64,000 nt of DNA from positions 112,459,702-112,523,701 of the forward strand of contig NC_044981.1 in the NCBI RefSeq assembly GCF_008728515.1, written 5' to 3'. Positions 42,358-53,280 of the stretch are shown in pieces. The translations under genes and the position numbers were made by a program. The stretch's first letter is position 1; every line of letters starts with the position of its first letter. The notes below the pieces were generated by a model. The model worked only from the letters and a program-made list of their open reading frames with translations. It ran no database searches and was not told the DNA's origin. This DNA comes from Papio anubis. Lineage: Eukaryota; Chordata; Mammalia; Primates; Cercopithecidae.

Positions 42358-43318
42358 TGTAGGGAAAAGAAAGAGCGATCAGACTGTGATTGTGTCTATG
42401 TAGAAAAGGAAGACATAAGAAACTCCGTTTTGACCTTTACCCTGAACAATTGCTTTGCCCTGAGATGCTGTTAATCTGTAACTTTGCCCCAACCTTGAGC
42501 TCACAGAAACCTGGGTTGTATGGAATCAAGGTTTAAGGGATCTAGGGCTGTGCCTTGTTAACAAAATGTTTACAGGTAGTATGCTTGGTAAAAGTCATCG
42601 CCATTCTCCAGTCTGGATAAACCAGGGGCACAATGCACTGTGAAAAGCCGCAGGGACCTCTGCCCTGGAAAGCCAGGTATCGCCCAAGGTTTCTCCCCAT
42701 GTGATAGCCTGAGATATGGCTTCGTGGGATGGGAAAGACCTGACCGTCCCCCAGTCCGACACCCATGAAGGGTCTGTGTGAGGAGGATTAGTAAAAGAGG
42801 AAAGCCTCTTGCAGTTGAGATAGAGGAAGGCCACTGTCTCCTGCCTGACCCTGGGAATGGAATGTCTCGGTATAAAACCCGATTGTACGTTTGTTCTATT
42901 CTGAGATAGGAGAAAAACCGCCCTATGGCAGGAGGCGAGACATGTTGGCAGCAATGCTGCTTTGTTATGCTTTACTCCACTGAGATGTTTGGGTGGATAG
43001 AAGCATAAATCTGGCCTATGTGCACATCCAAGCATAGTACCTTCCCTTGAACTTATTTGTGACACAGATTCCTTTGCTCACATGTTTCCTTGCTGACCTT
43101 CTCCCTACTATCACCCTGCTCTCCTTCCGCATTCCTCTTGCTGAGAGTGAAAATACTAATCAATAAATACTGAGGGAACTCAGAGACCCGTGCCAGTGCG
43201 GTCCCCTGGGCCCACTGTTCTTTCTCTATACTTTGTCTCTGTGTCTTATTTCTTTTCTCAGTCTCTTGTCTCACCTGATGAGATATACCCACAGGTGTGG
43301 AGGGGCTGGCCCCCTTCA
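42358..43318 (+). repeat. 3' LTR of the HML-2-like provirus
   Basis: 961 bp, colinear with the 5' LTR but with scattered substitutions and small indels. TATAAA at 42871-42876 and AATAAA at 43162-43167. It could drive transcripts into the displaced RAET1E tail and 3' flank. Confidence 0.93.
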
Positions 43319-43324
43319 ACATCA
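43319..43324. repeat. Target-site duplication, 3' copy (ACATCA)
   Basis: Six bases directly after the 3' LTR, followed in frame by the displaced RAET1E tail codons. Confidence 0.85.
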
Positions 43325-43377
43325 GGTGGCAAAAAGGTGAGTGGCAAGCTGGTCTCTGGCCCTTGAGGATGTCTTAG
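43319..43377 (+). pseudogene. RAET1E: Displaced RAET1E cytoplasmic-tail codons, 3' of the provirus
   Basis: Immediately after the 3' LTR and its target duplication, the host frame resumes: 17 codons (43324-43374) then TAG (43375-43377). They match the end of RAET1E as I remember it, rich in Trp and Gly with a basic start. With the provirus removed and one ACGTCA copy kept, the frame runs straight on from exon 4 at 33792. These codons are no longer reachable by translation from RAET1E, because a stop at 33796-33798 precedes them. Their frame has stayed open since insertion. Confidence 0.88.
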
Positions 43378-43980
43378 TCTGGTAAGGACTTGAGAGAGGT
43401 GAGCCATGGGTCTCACCCAAGCCCCCTCCCCGATCCATCTTCCTCCATAGAAATGGTGCACTGCCTTAGTCTTGAGCCCCCACACTACACAGCAGGGCTG
43501 GCAGCACAAACGTGCAGTGAGAGGAGGGACGAAGCAAACAACTCCTCCTGAGGAGGGGCGAGGTCCAAGATCTGGAACACCTGCCTGGGGTGTTGTCTCC
43601 TCGCCAACCAGCCCAGGGTTCCCCCAGCCCTTTGATGGAAAGTTTGTTTGCTGTCTGCGTTTAGCATGACTTAGCTCAGCAAGGTTCCATCCCCTTTTCC
43701 CGTTCACCCTGAGAAGACTTGCTGGTGGCACTTGCGGCTGCAGCATTTACTCCCAGATAACACACAAGGTGTGGTATAAGAAATCCTTTCACCACCCTCT
43801 AACCATTACAGCTCTGAACTCCTGCAACCTGTTCAAGAAGGACAATCCCAGCACATGATTAGCCATGTAAATTTCAGACTCACGTTGATTGAAAGAATGC
43901 TGGAAAAGCACCACGGCCGGGGCAGCAACGTCTTCAAGGTCGCCTGTGCTCCGATGGCGTCACACCCCTTGGCCTATCTA
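43378..43980 (+). other. Former RAET1E 3' UTR/flank
   Basis: Directly follows the displaced stop. It is probably the ancestral 3' untranslated region; no AATAAA was noticed. Confidence 0.5.
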
Positions 43981-43994
43981 GAGGTTTTTTTTTT

Positions 43995-44100
43995 TTTTTT
44001 AATACATTCCTCAAGTATTTATTGGGCACCTACTATGTGTCAGGCACTGTTCTAGGTACCTGGGATACATCAGGGATTCTTGCTGTCCCGAGGTCAGAGA
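43995..44100 (-). repeat. L2-like repeat end
   Basis: TATTTATTGGGCACCTACTATGTGTCAGGCACTGTTCTAGG is typical of L2 3' ends, preceded by a poly-T run. Confidence 0.55.
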
Positions 44101-44236
44101 TGAGGAATTCCACAGGATGAGTCTTCTGTTCTTAAATCCAGTGTAAAGACAAGGCCGTCGGGGAGGAGGGAGTAAGATCTGGGCATCAGAGTCCCCCAGC
44201 TGCTGCTCGTGGGGGTGAGGACACCAGGCCCCTGAC

Positions 44237-44668
44237 TGTGCTCTGGCCTCTCTCCCAGCTCCCTGCCCAGGCCCACAGCTATGGCCATGGCCCAGGAGCT
44301 CAGCCACCTCCTGCCCAGTCTGCGGCAGGCCATCCAGGAGCCTCAGCCACCTCTGCAGCCTGAGCCTGTCTTCACCATGGACAGAGCCAAGGTACCGCCC
44401 CTTTTCTGGAAGCTGTACATCTACACGGGCTACTGGCCACTGCATCGGACCTGGCGCTTCCTGGCGCTTCTATTTCCGCATGTGGTTCAGCCGTTGCTGC
44501 TGCGGCTGGCCCTCTTTGTGGGGACCATGGACTTCTGGGGAGACCCATACGCCCTGCCCCTCTTCATCACTGTCCTCGCCTCTTTCACCTACCTCTCCTT
44601 CAGTGCCTTGGCTCACCTCCTGCAGGCCAAGTCCGAGTGTTCAAAAAAATACATCGAGCGGACTATTT
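44237..44668 (+). pseudogene. PAQR7: PAQR7-derived pseudogene fragment
   Basis: From ATG 44281 the frame resembles the N-terminal part of PAQR7 (membrane progestin receptor alpha): MAMAQELSHLLPSLRQAIQE, then VPPLFWKLYIYTGY and LPLFITVLASFTYLSFSALA. The stretch after TWRF is garbled by a 10-bp duplication (CTGGCGCTTC, near 44453-44470) and loss of the following coding sequence. Similarity stops after QAKSE (about 44635), so most of the seven-span receptor is missing. Upstream similarity reaches into the 5' UTR. PAQR7 coding sequence is in one exon, so retroposition and DNA duplication cannot be told apart; no poly(A) tail of its own is visible. An AluY lies just beyond. Confidence 0.82.
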
Positions 44669-44682
44669 AAGATTTTTGCATT

Positions 44683-44950
44683 GGCCGGGCGCGGTGGCTC
44701 ACGCCTGTAATCCCAGCACTTTGGGAGGCCGAGGCGGGCGGATCACAAGGTCAGGAGATCGAGACCACGGTGAAACCCCGTCTCTACTAAAAATACAAAA
44801 AATTAGCCGGGCGCGGTGGCGGGCGCCTGTAGTCCCAGCTACTCAGGAGGCTGAGGCAGGAGAATGGCGTGAACCCGGGAGGCGGAGCTTGCAGTGAGCC
44901 GAGATCGCGCCACTGCACTCCAGCCTGGGCGACAGAGCGAGACTCTGTCT

Positions 44951-44982
<32 letters not shown>
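44683..44982 (+). mobile_element. AluY, nearly consensus
   Basis: Low-divergence full-length Alu with a long A-tail and perfect 14-bp TSD AAGATTTTTGCATT (44669-44682, 44983-44996). Confidence 0.95.
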
Positions 44983-44986
<4 letters not shown>

Positions 44987-45180
44987 TTTTTGCATTACAT
45001 GTAGTAAGGTTGTCACATTTCAACAAAAAAAAAATTTTAGAAAACTAAGTAGAGGTTTCAGTTTTCATTATTGTTTTGACAAACAGGTAGGTACTCAGTA
45101 ATGAATTAAATTAGAAATACATTATATATTTTTTTCTGGTGAGAATCTGATACACAGATAAGCACACACATAGAAAGAAC

Positions 45181-45402
45181 TTTTTTTTCTTTTTTAGACG
45201 GAGTTTCCCTCTTGTTGCCCAGGCTGGAGTGCAGTGGGGAGAGCTCAGCTCACAGCAACTTCCGCATCCTGGGTTCAAGCGATTCTCCTGCTTCAGCCTC
45301 CGGAGTAGCTGGGATTACAGGCGTGCGCCATCATGCCTGGCTAATTTTACATTTTTAGTAGAGACAGGGTTTCTTCATGTTGCTCAGGCTGATCTCGAAC
45401 TC
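45181..45402 (-). mobile_element. Truncated Alu, minus orientation
   Basis: Starts with poly-T, covers the right arm and part of the left, and ends abruptly at CTCGAACTCC. Confidence 0.88.
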
Positions 45403-45884
45403 CACAGGCAGAGGAAGTGAGAAGGAGCTGAGAGATGGAACCAAGAGACAAACATTTGCAGCTCCCAGCCTGATTCTGCTCTGTGCCAGCACCTGCAATG
45501 GGCATTGTGGGGGTGTTAGCCGAGGCCAGCTAGGCAGCACCCTGCCCCACCTTCAGGAGCCAATGATGGAGCATTCTAGAGCCTTCACAGAGAACTGTGG
45601 TCGTTGGGAGCGGAATGCACTAGGCACTGGAAGGAAGGTAGCCAACCCCAGGGGTCTGAGCTTCCAAAGGCTCTCTCTTGGGGTGTAGGGCAGTGCAGTA
45701 AGGGAAGGCCTGGCTACTTCCTTTACTACATCTACAGAAGGAGAGATGATCAGAAAAGGCCAGAAGAGTAAGACATGTTCCAGGTACCCCATTCCCACTG
45801 GCAAAGCACTTGAAGACCCTTCCTTGTCCTCTCAGATAATTTTGATCCTCTAGTCTTTAAAACAGGAGTTATAACCTCCATTTT
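45403..45884. other. Intergenic DNA
   Basis: Nothing recognised. Confidence 0.4.
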
Positions 45885-45900
45885 AAAATAGAAACTGAGG

Positions 45901-46227
45901 CCGGGCACAGTGGCTCACGCCTGTAATCCTAGCACTTTGGGGAGGTTGAGGCAGGTGGATCACTTGAGGTCAGGAGTTTGAGACCAGCCTGGCCAACCTG
46001 GTGAAACTCCGTCTCTACTAAAAATACCACACACACACACACACAAACACACACACAAATTAGCCAGGTATAGTGGTGTATGCCTGTTATTTCAGCTACT
46101 TGGGAGGCTGAGGCATGAGAATCACCTGAACCCAGGAGGTGGAGGTTGCAGTGAGCCAACATCACGCCACTGCACTCCAGACTGGGCAAAAGAGCGATAC
46201 TCTGTCTTTAAAATAATAAGCTGCAAT
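45901..46227 (+). mobile_element. Alu with an internal CA repeat, inserted in a MIR-like element
   Basis: Flanked by AAAATAGAAACTGAGG (45885-45900 and 46228-46243). A (CA)n tract at 46029-46057 expands the middle A-rich region. The flank continues as MIR-like GCCCAGAGAGGTAATGAG. Confidence 0.92.
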
Positions 46228-46965
46228 AAAATAGAAACTGAGGCCCAGAGAGGTAATGAGCTTTGCCAGAAGACACAGCCAGTGAAGAGCATCACAGAGA
46301 AGCTGTGTCTCCCAGCTCCTTGCCCAGTTGTGTGGAGACCCTTGGTTTATGCTGGAGGTGGCAGAATTTTGGGGGTTCTGACCCCCTCTCTCCCCAGTGG
46401 GCAGCTGCACATGGCCAGGCACAGCTCCAGCCCCATGGTGGCTGGTGGGCAAGCGGAGGCTCTTTGGAACATGTGTTTCCACTTCACTGGAGATGGGAAC
46501 TAATAGCAGAAAATCCTGTGAAGCTGCTAATGGGATAATGGAGAAAGTGTTTATTTTTCGAAGGAGGCCTGTGAGGATCTGGGGCAGGCCCAGTGTGAGG
46601 CCACGGAGACGGGAGGTCAGTCCACTGTTAACAGGGATTAAGCAGACACCGTGGGATGAGGGGGTTTCCAGAGCAGAGGCTGAAGGCAGGGCGTGGTCTG
46701 GTGCTCTCAACGTCTGCTCTCCCTTGGGACAGTAAAGCTGGACCCGAGGACTCCAATCACTTCTAGGTAGGGTGCTCCATGCTCCACGCTTTCCTCTACA
46801 TCTGCTTCCTTCTATCCTGCCCAAGGTGCAGGCGCCTGGTGGGTGGGAGTGGGGGGTCATCACATGGGTCTCCTGTCCCCGGGCAGTGTGACCCTGGCAG
46901 CTTCCTGAGGGATGTCTGGGTAGCTGCCTCCCCCCATGCACAACTCTGGGAGGGAGGTGGTTCAT
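46162..46965 (-). other. 267-codon open frame, probably not a gene
   Basis: Opens at an ATG near 46965 on the minus strand and is one of the longest frames in the window. Its last residues (SLFCPVWSAVA) come from the adjacent Alu. It has no recognisable domain and a Pro/Ser/Gly-biased composition. A primate-specific transcript is possible but unsupported. Confidence 0.15.
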
Positions 46966-47348
46966 ATTGCACCTTCGGCTAGAGCCGCAACCACCCCTGG
47001 GAAGCTAGTTCTCGTCGAGAAACGTCTTCGTGAGCAAGGCACAATGGGTCTGCCCTCTCCTGTCCCCATTAGGCAGCCAGCTGTCTCTCCAACAGATAGC
47101 ACTGCCCTTGGACCTCCCAGCCCTAGCCCACTTGGAAGCTCCTATTAAGCTTGAGGGCAAGAAGTCCCTTAGCAGTCCTGCAATGCGGTGGCTCTCAGGC
47201 TGTGGGTGTGGGAGAGGCACTCAGGGGCATACGGGAGGCCAAGCAGGCAGGACCCCAGGCCAGTGTAGTCCCGCCTTATTTTACATATTGACATTCCTCA
47301 CATTTCTCTCCAAATACTAAGGTTTCTACTTCTTAAAAAATAAAAATA

Positions 47349-47645
47349 GGCCCGGCGTGGTGGTGCACGCCTGTAATCCCAGCACTTTGGGAGGCCAAGA
47401 CAGGTGGATCACCTGAGGTCAGGAATTCAAGACCAGCCTGGCCAACATGGTAAAACCCCGTCTCTACTAAAAATACAAAAATTAGCTGGGCGTGGTGGCG
47501 CACGCCTGTAATCCCAGCTACTTGGGAGGCTAAGGCAGGAGCATCCCTTGAACCCAGGAGGTGGAGGTTGCAGTGAGCCAAGATCGCACCACTGCACTCT
47601 AGCTGGGTGACAAGAGCGAAGCTCTGTCTCAAAAAAATAATAACA
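47349..47645 (+). mobile_element. Alu (S-like)
   Basis: Full-length dimeric Alu with A-tail. Confidence 0.92.
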
Positions 47646-47689
47646 TAAAAGTAAAAAGCATTTAAAAATCTTTGCTCTTTCCCACTCTA

Positions 47690-47775
47690 TGGAGGTGAAA
47701 TAACTCAGGACTCAGAGAGATGCGACTTGCCAAGTTCACACAGAGCTGGAACCTGGCTGCAAGTCACTGGCCTCC
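47690..47775. repeat. MIR-like fragment
   Basis: GAGGTGAAATAACTCAGG, GACTTGCCAAGTTCACACAG and AGCTGGAACCTGG follow MIR order. Confidence 0.5.
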
Positions 47776-48936
47776 TGGCCAGAGGTGGTCCCACCACCTT
47801 CTGCTTAGAGTAACCAGTGAGACTTCAGGAAAACCAGAGAGAGGCTAGAAATGGTCCTTTAGGTAGTAGAGAGGTGGGAAGAATTTGGTTGGTGTTCCCG
47901 GAGCCCCTGGAAAGTTGTTTCATCTCTCTGGGCCCTTTATAAGGCCTGCATGGGAGAGATGGCATTGAACATTGAGGGTGAGGGCAGTGAGGATGGCAGG
48001 GACCTGTGTGCAGTTGGGCTGGAGGGCCCCTGCCTTTGAGGCTGACCCAGGCTGCAGATGAGGTCCTTCCTCCCTGCAGGGCAGCCCTGCTGGAGGCCTC
48101 TTCTTTCTGGCCTGCCCAATAGTGAGTAGCCCTGGCCCAGGCTGCAGGGTCCTTTGTTTGTCCAGCCCAGCCTGGGTGTCTTCTCTCAACCCAGCCCAGG
48201 AAGGCTAAGGGTCTGGAAACCCCCACCCTGTCTGCTTCTTCCAGTGTGCCTGGTGGGTATTCCAGGATTCCCAATGGACCTGCAATGCTCGAGGGTTGCC
48301 TGGCTGCTCATAATTTGAAAGCTCACCCTTCTTGATTACCAGTGCCTCTCCGCTAGGAGAGCTCTTAAGTTTCAGATCAGAGGCAGGCCCTCTTTGTCAA
48401 GCCCTGTTTACTACAATCACATTGTATTTCCTTGGGAACATGCACTGGACATTTGTCAGTTCGATTTCCAACCTGCCCCTCATCCTCCTCACTCTCCTGT
48501 GCTGGTTCCTCGTGCCTTCTTTTCCTTGGGGAAGCAAGGGGAGGCATTTGGGGAGGACACCCCTCTGCCTCCATGCTGCTTGGCTCTGGGACAATTGGCC
48601 TAAGTTATTCCTGGAGACTTTAGGCAGACATTGGAAAGAACTTCCTGACCAACAGGGGCTTAGAAACAAACAGGAGTATGAGGCAGATGGTGAATTTGTT
48701 AGCCCTGGAGACATTCTATGGGGGCTGGGTGTGTGGAGAGGCTTGACGGGCTGTTTTAGACAGAGGTAGGTCACCTCTTAGGAGCCCTAGTCCTAAGCCC
48801 AGCTGCAGGCCCAAAGTCCATGCTTATCCCTTTGTGTGACAAATATTGGTGGAGCATCTGCTCAGTGCTGGGCATTCACTGGGCTCTGGAGAGCAGGGAG
48901 CAAGAGACCCAGTGCCTGTCCATCCTAGGTCAGGGA
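47776..48936. other. Intergenic DNA
   Basis: No gene recognised. An L2-like piece (AGCATCTGCTCAGTGCTGGGC) lies near 48853. Confidence 0.4.
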
Positions 48937-49065
48937 CAAGTGACCAGAAGACTTCAAGATAGTGCATTGTCAGTGCTGTGATAGACAAAGAATCAGGTCA
49001 GGACACCTCACCCTGGCCTAGAGGGGATGGGAAAGTCTTCTTGGAGGAAGAGGTCTCTGCTGAGA
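48937..49065 (+). repeat. Direct duplication, copy A
   Basis: From CAAGTGACCAGAAGACTTCAAG to CTCTGCTGAG; nearly identical to 50094-50225, about 1.16 kb away. Confidence 0.9.
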
Positions 49066-49540
49066 CTGGAAAAAGGGAGAGACGGTGAATAGAGCAAGAG
49101 CTGGACTCTAAAATCCCAGGACCTGTGTGCCATGCAGGTGCACTCAGTAGCTCAGCTGGGGCAGCATCAGTGAGCCTTTTTTAAATTATTTTTTATGTGG
49201 ATAGCCCAATGAAGACAAAAATAAAATCAGCAGATCACATGAATATCCAGTAACCTGGTAACCATCCTTGTCAATTTGACATATTTAGCCCAGTGTTTGG
49301 CACACAGTAGGACCTCCACAAGCATTTGTTAAAGGAACAGGATATTTGGTCAGTCTGGAACTCTATATTCTTCACTGGCCCTCTTTCTCCTCCAAACCTG
49401 CAAAACCTTTCTCCTCCAAACAGAGCTCAGCTAAGAGCTCTGCCAGGAGAGGATCAGCTGCCAAACCATCCCAAGTCATGTATTTACCAGGCCTCGCTCC
49501 AAAGCTGTGTCCTAAAAAGAAGTAAAAACAGTGACAGCAA

Positions 49541-49715
49541 TGTGCACTGAGGGCTTCCCATGTGCAGGCACCGTTCTCATCACTTTACCCACGTTGCCCC
49601 ACTTAATCCTCACAAACGCCATATGAGATGGACACTGCCATGATGTCATTTTACAGGTGAGGAAATAGGAGCACAGAGAAGTTATGTGCCTCACCCCAGG
49701 TCACACAGCTGGTAC
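49541..49715. repeat. MIR-like element
   Basis: GTGCAGGCACCGTTCTCATCAC, TCCTCACAAACGCC and GGTGAGGAAATAGGAGCACAGAG follow MIR structure. Confidence 0.65.
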
Positions 49716-49774
49716 ATGGATGATGGAAAAAATCACATTCTGTGTAGCTACAGGGTCTCAGGCATCATTGGGGC

Positions 49775-49880
49775 TTTAAATTCTTAGAATAACTAAGAGA
49801 AGCAGGTATCAATCTTCCCCTTTTACAAATGAGAAAAACCAAAGCTCAGAGAGTTAAGCATTAATAACTTGCCCAGCCTG
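49775..49880. repeat. MIR-like fragment
   Basis: TCCCCTTTTACAAATGAGAAA then CAGAGAGTTAAGC and AACTTGCCCAG. Confidence 0.5.
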
Positions 49881-50093
49881 GAAGCTGCTTCTCTGGATTT
49901 TGGCCCCCAAAACAGTGCTGTCTTATCCCCTGCACCCCATCAGTACCCAGGACCTTTCCTAAACTGGGGTGCAAACAGCTGCACCCTGGCGAGCTCTGGG
50001 AGGGAACCAGTTCCAGGAGGCGAGCTGGCCCAGCGACTTGCCAGCAGGATTTATGTCCTGTCCAAGGAGGACAGTTTGGCTGTCCTCCAGGAG

Positions 50094-50225
50094 CAAGTGA
50101 CCAGAAAACTTCAAGATAGTGTGCATTGTCAGTGCTGTGATAGACAAAGAATCAGGTCAGGACACCTCATCCAGGTCTAGAGGGGATGGGGAAGTCTTCT
50201 TGGAGGAAGAGAGCTCTCTGCTGAG
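50094..50225 (+). repeat. Direct duplication, copy B
   Basis: Same block as 48937-49065, with a few substitutions and small insertions (for example TG near 50122). Confidence 0.9.
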
Positions 50226-51019
50226 CAGAGCTCCAAGATGGAACTTATTTCTATTGAACGATCGCAAATGTCAGGCAGTATAGCCTGGGAGCTCCTTGTG
50301 CACGCACCCAGGTGGCTGCAGGCCAGGCCGCCCATAACAAGCATGCCCGCTGACCTCATGGTTACTCCTACTGCAATTAGAGCCCGCGAAGAGACAGAAG
50401 GTTTCAACACTGAGCCTGAACAGCATACTCTGCAGGGCATGCGGCATCCCCTCCCGCCCGAGAGACGGCAGTGGGACAGAGGGTGGTGTTCTAATGAACT
50501 GAATGAGATCCGTTCCAATGCAGATGGATGAAGAAATTACCTGCAGATGTGACTATGCACAGCCACTGTGACTGTCCAGGCTGCCACCAGGCTCAGGGAG
50601 CCAGGGCCTCATGGAGCAGGGTTCCTCCCATGCAGCCCCCTGCCTCTGGGCAATGCAGACTTGTGCCAGTCTGGGCTGATGAGTAATTGGTGAGTAATTG
50701 CTGCCTCGCTTAGGCCTCCCGGCCATCAGTGCTTCCTAGGCCTGTGTTGTCCAGAGGCTCAGCTGGTAGGGTGGGACTCCCCAGGGGTCCTGGTTAATGG
50801 CCTGGGGAGGGCTTCTGCAGAGGAACACGGGAAGCTGCCAGTGGTCCTCTGTGCACACTCCAGGGGGACCGAGTCCTCCTCCACATGCACTGCAAAGCCT
50901 CCTCACTGGGTCTTTGAGCCCCTGTGCATTTTTGGATTGTATAAAACCAGATAACACATTTTCTAAAAGATAGCTATAGAAAAGTTTCCTACATTGAAGA
51001 CACAGGATCCATAAGAACA
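50226..51019. other. Intergenic DNA
   Basis: No gene recognised. Confidence 0.4.
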
Positions 51020-51077
51020 TTGATTGATTGATTGATTGATTGATTCATTCATTCATTCATTCATTCATTCATTCATT
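51020..51077. repeat. Compound (TGAT)n(TCAT)n microsatellite
   Basis: About six TGAT units switch to about nine TCAT units. The two repeats differ at one position, so the switch may reflect a single spread mutation. Confidence 0.92.
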
Positions 51078-53280
51078 CCAGAGCCCACAAGGCTCCAAAT
51101 TGTTCCTGGCTGGGACAGAAAAGAGGAGCAAACCTGGCCTCTGTCTTGGAGGAGTCCAGGGAAAGGAGATGGACGTATAAATAGCTGGTTACCCGAAAGT
51201 GGGATGGGCTCTTATACTGGAGTGTATAATACAGTAAGTCCTTACTTAACATCGTAAATCAGTTCTTGGAAACTGACTTTAAGCAAAACGACATGGAACA
51301 AAACTAATTTTTTCCTCACGGACATTGAATGAAACAAAATGCTGTTATTTAAGGACCTGATGTACGTTGTTTCCCTTAAAGTCACAGTTTCCAAGAACCT
51401 ACTAACAGTGTTAAGTGAGGATTTACTGTACTCTGGGGACTCAGATGAGGGAGGTGACTTGGGCTGGTGGTCAACGAAGACTTCATAGAGGAGGTGATGT
51501 TTAAACTGAAAGGTGAACAGAACCTCCCCAGATGGATGAAGGGAGAGGGCATCCCTAGCGGGAGATCCCCCGTGACAAAGGTGGGGGGCAGAGGGGGACA
51601 TATTGCAGAGCACAGGACGACAAGGGGCTCAGGGACTCAGAAGGGGCCTTGGACACTAGGCTGAAGACCCCGGGAATGTCTGAAGGTCTTTTGGGGCAAG
51701 AAGACAGCATGGCTCGGTTTCCATGTTAGAGCAATCCTCTTGGCAAAGGGTGTGCTGGAGGGACAGGTTGGAGGCAGAGGCCAGCAATTGTCCAGGTAGG
51801 GAGAAGGGAGAGGAAAGGGCAGATTCATGAGAGGTTTGGACAGTACCACCATCTTGGGGACTTCTATGCTGGAATGGGATGTAGAGGGGAGCGGTGAGGA
51901 GGCAAAAAAGAAGAAAGAGTCAGGAACCATGAGGCTGGTGGGTAAGAGGAAGCCCACACGGGGAGGGGAAGAAGGATCCTACTCCAGGCATGGCTGCCCA
52001 GTGTTTAGGATTCAGGGACCCAGGACGTCCATGTTACGATCCTGGCTGCTTCCCGAAGCGTTGTGAGAGCTGCTCTTCTCCACCAGGCACCTGTTTCCCC
52101 ACACCAAGTCAGAAAGCTCATTCCCACCCCTCTTCCATCCATCTTCCCCCAGCATGGAGAAGATAACTGGGAAACATTCGGGGAAGGTGTGAGGAGCTCT
52201 TTGGATTTTCTGAGCCCACCTGGTCCATGATGGGTGAGGTACAGAAAATCTCAAACCCAGGCTTGCTGTTGAGCTCAGCAGCTTCCTCATCCAACATCCT
52301 TGGGGGCCCTTCCATAATTTCCTCTCCCCCAGAGCCTCCACACAACCCTGGTACCCCTCAGCAAATGACCTTGCCTCTTACCTGCCATCCCAAAGACACT
52401 CCCACCACTCAAACTCACTGTCAGGTTTCTGTCCTTCCCTAACCTGGTCCTGAGCCAGCCTCTTCACCTGTGCTTGGGGACCCTGTGCCATCAACCATCC
52501 CTTCTCATGCTGCTGTCTCCTGCCCCTCAGCTGACAAAACAGGGTCCTGTCTCCTTCCATTCCAAAGTGCCTCCTGCATCTGCCTCAGTACCTACGGGCT
52601 TCTACTCTCACCCTCTTAAAGGGCTGTCTACATGCATCACTTGGGCATATGCTCATGTCATGTTGGGCCTTCCACCCACTGCAAACTAGCCCCTGTGGAA
52701 GCCTCTTGTTCTCTCTGCAAACATTCTCCCGAAGCTTGACCCTTACTCCAGCCTTGACTTCTCTAGTGACCTCCAAACCCATCTATCCAGAAGCCAGCAC
52801 ATGTCATCCACCCCATGTCTCATATCCTGTCTCCCGCACCCACCCATCCCCCACCTGTCCCCTGCCTTGCTGAACAGCCAGCAAACTGGAGCCATCCGCC
52901 TTTACTCTCCCTGCATCCAATGGATCACCAGGTCCTGCTGATTCAGCCTTCCAAATATCCCTGGGATCGACTTCTCTGCATCTCCACTGTCATCACCCTA
53001 GCCTGTTCTTGAATCTCACACCTGGACAGTCTCCCAGACTTCTCTGCCTGAAATCGTCCTCCCACTAGGTCCCTGCAGAGCTGGTCTCTGCCTTTCCCTC
53101 TGACCACATCTGCTTACATCCCCTTTCTCTCTTCATTCCAGTCCCCCTGCCTTTCTACTCTTTCCTGAATACACCAAGCTGGTTCCCACCCCTGCACTCT
53201 CTGGAAGGCTCTCCTGCCAGATCAGCAATTCTCAAACCTTTTGTTCCCATGACTCCAATACACTTTTAAGAACTGACGGA
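51078..53280. other. Intergenic DNA
   Basis: ATACAGTAAGTCCTTACTTAACATCG (51230) and AAGTGAGGATTTACTGTACTC (51413) are inverted ends of an old DNA-transposon-like element, about 51228-51434. Otherwise pyrimidine-rich non-coding sequence (52300-53220). Confidence 0.4.
51228..51434. mobile_element. Short inverted-repeat DNA transposon remnant
   Basis: Terminal blocks are near inverted complements (ACAGTAAGTCCTTACTTAAC and GTTAAGTGAGGATTTACTGT), and inner blocks (TCTTGGAAACTGACTTTAAG / TTAAAGTCACAGTTTCCAAGA) also pair. This is typical of small non-autonomous Tc1/hAT-type repeats. Confidence 0.65.

Larger units (their letters stand above)
33794..43318 (+). mobile_element. HERV-K(HML-2)-like provirus in RAET1E exon 4
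   Basis: Full-length class II (betaretrovirus-like) provirus in the same orientation as RAET1E. LTRs at 33794-34776 and 42358-43318 both begin TGTAGGG and end in CTTCA. The flanking duplication is ACGTCA (33788-33793) and ACATCA (43319-43324), one CpG-type difference apart; 6 bp is the usual size for this group. A tRNA-Lys-like primer site follows the 5' LTR and a polypurine tract precedes the 3' LTR. Gag, pro (with a dUTPase remnant), pol and env are in the normal order, each with stops or frameshifts. Gag similarity points to HML-2. The pol/env boundary appears to lack the 292-bp deletion of type 1 HML-2 proviruses. LTR differences include several indels, so it is not a very recent insertion. 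Confidence 0.93.
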
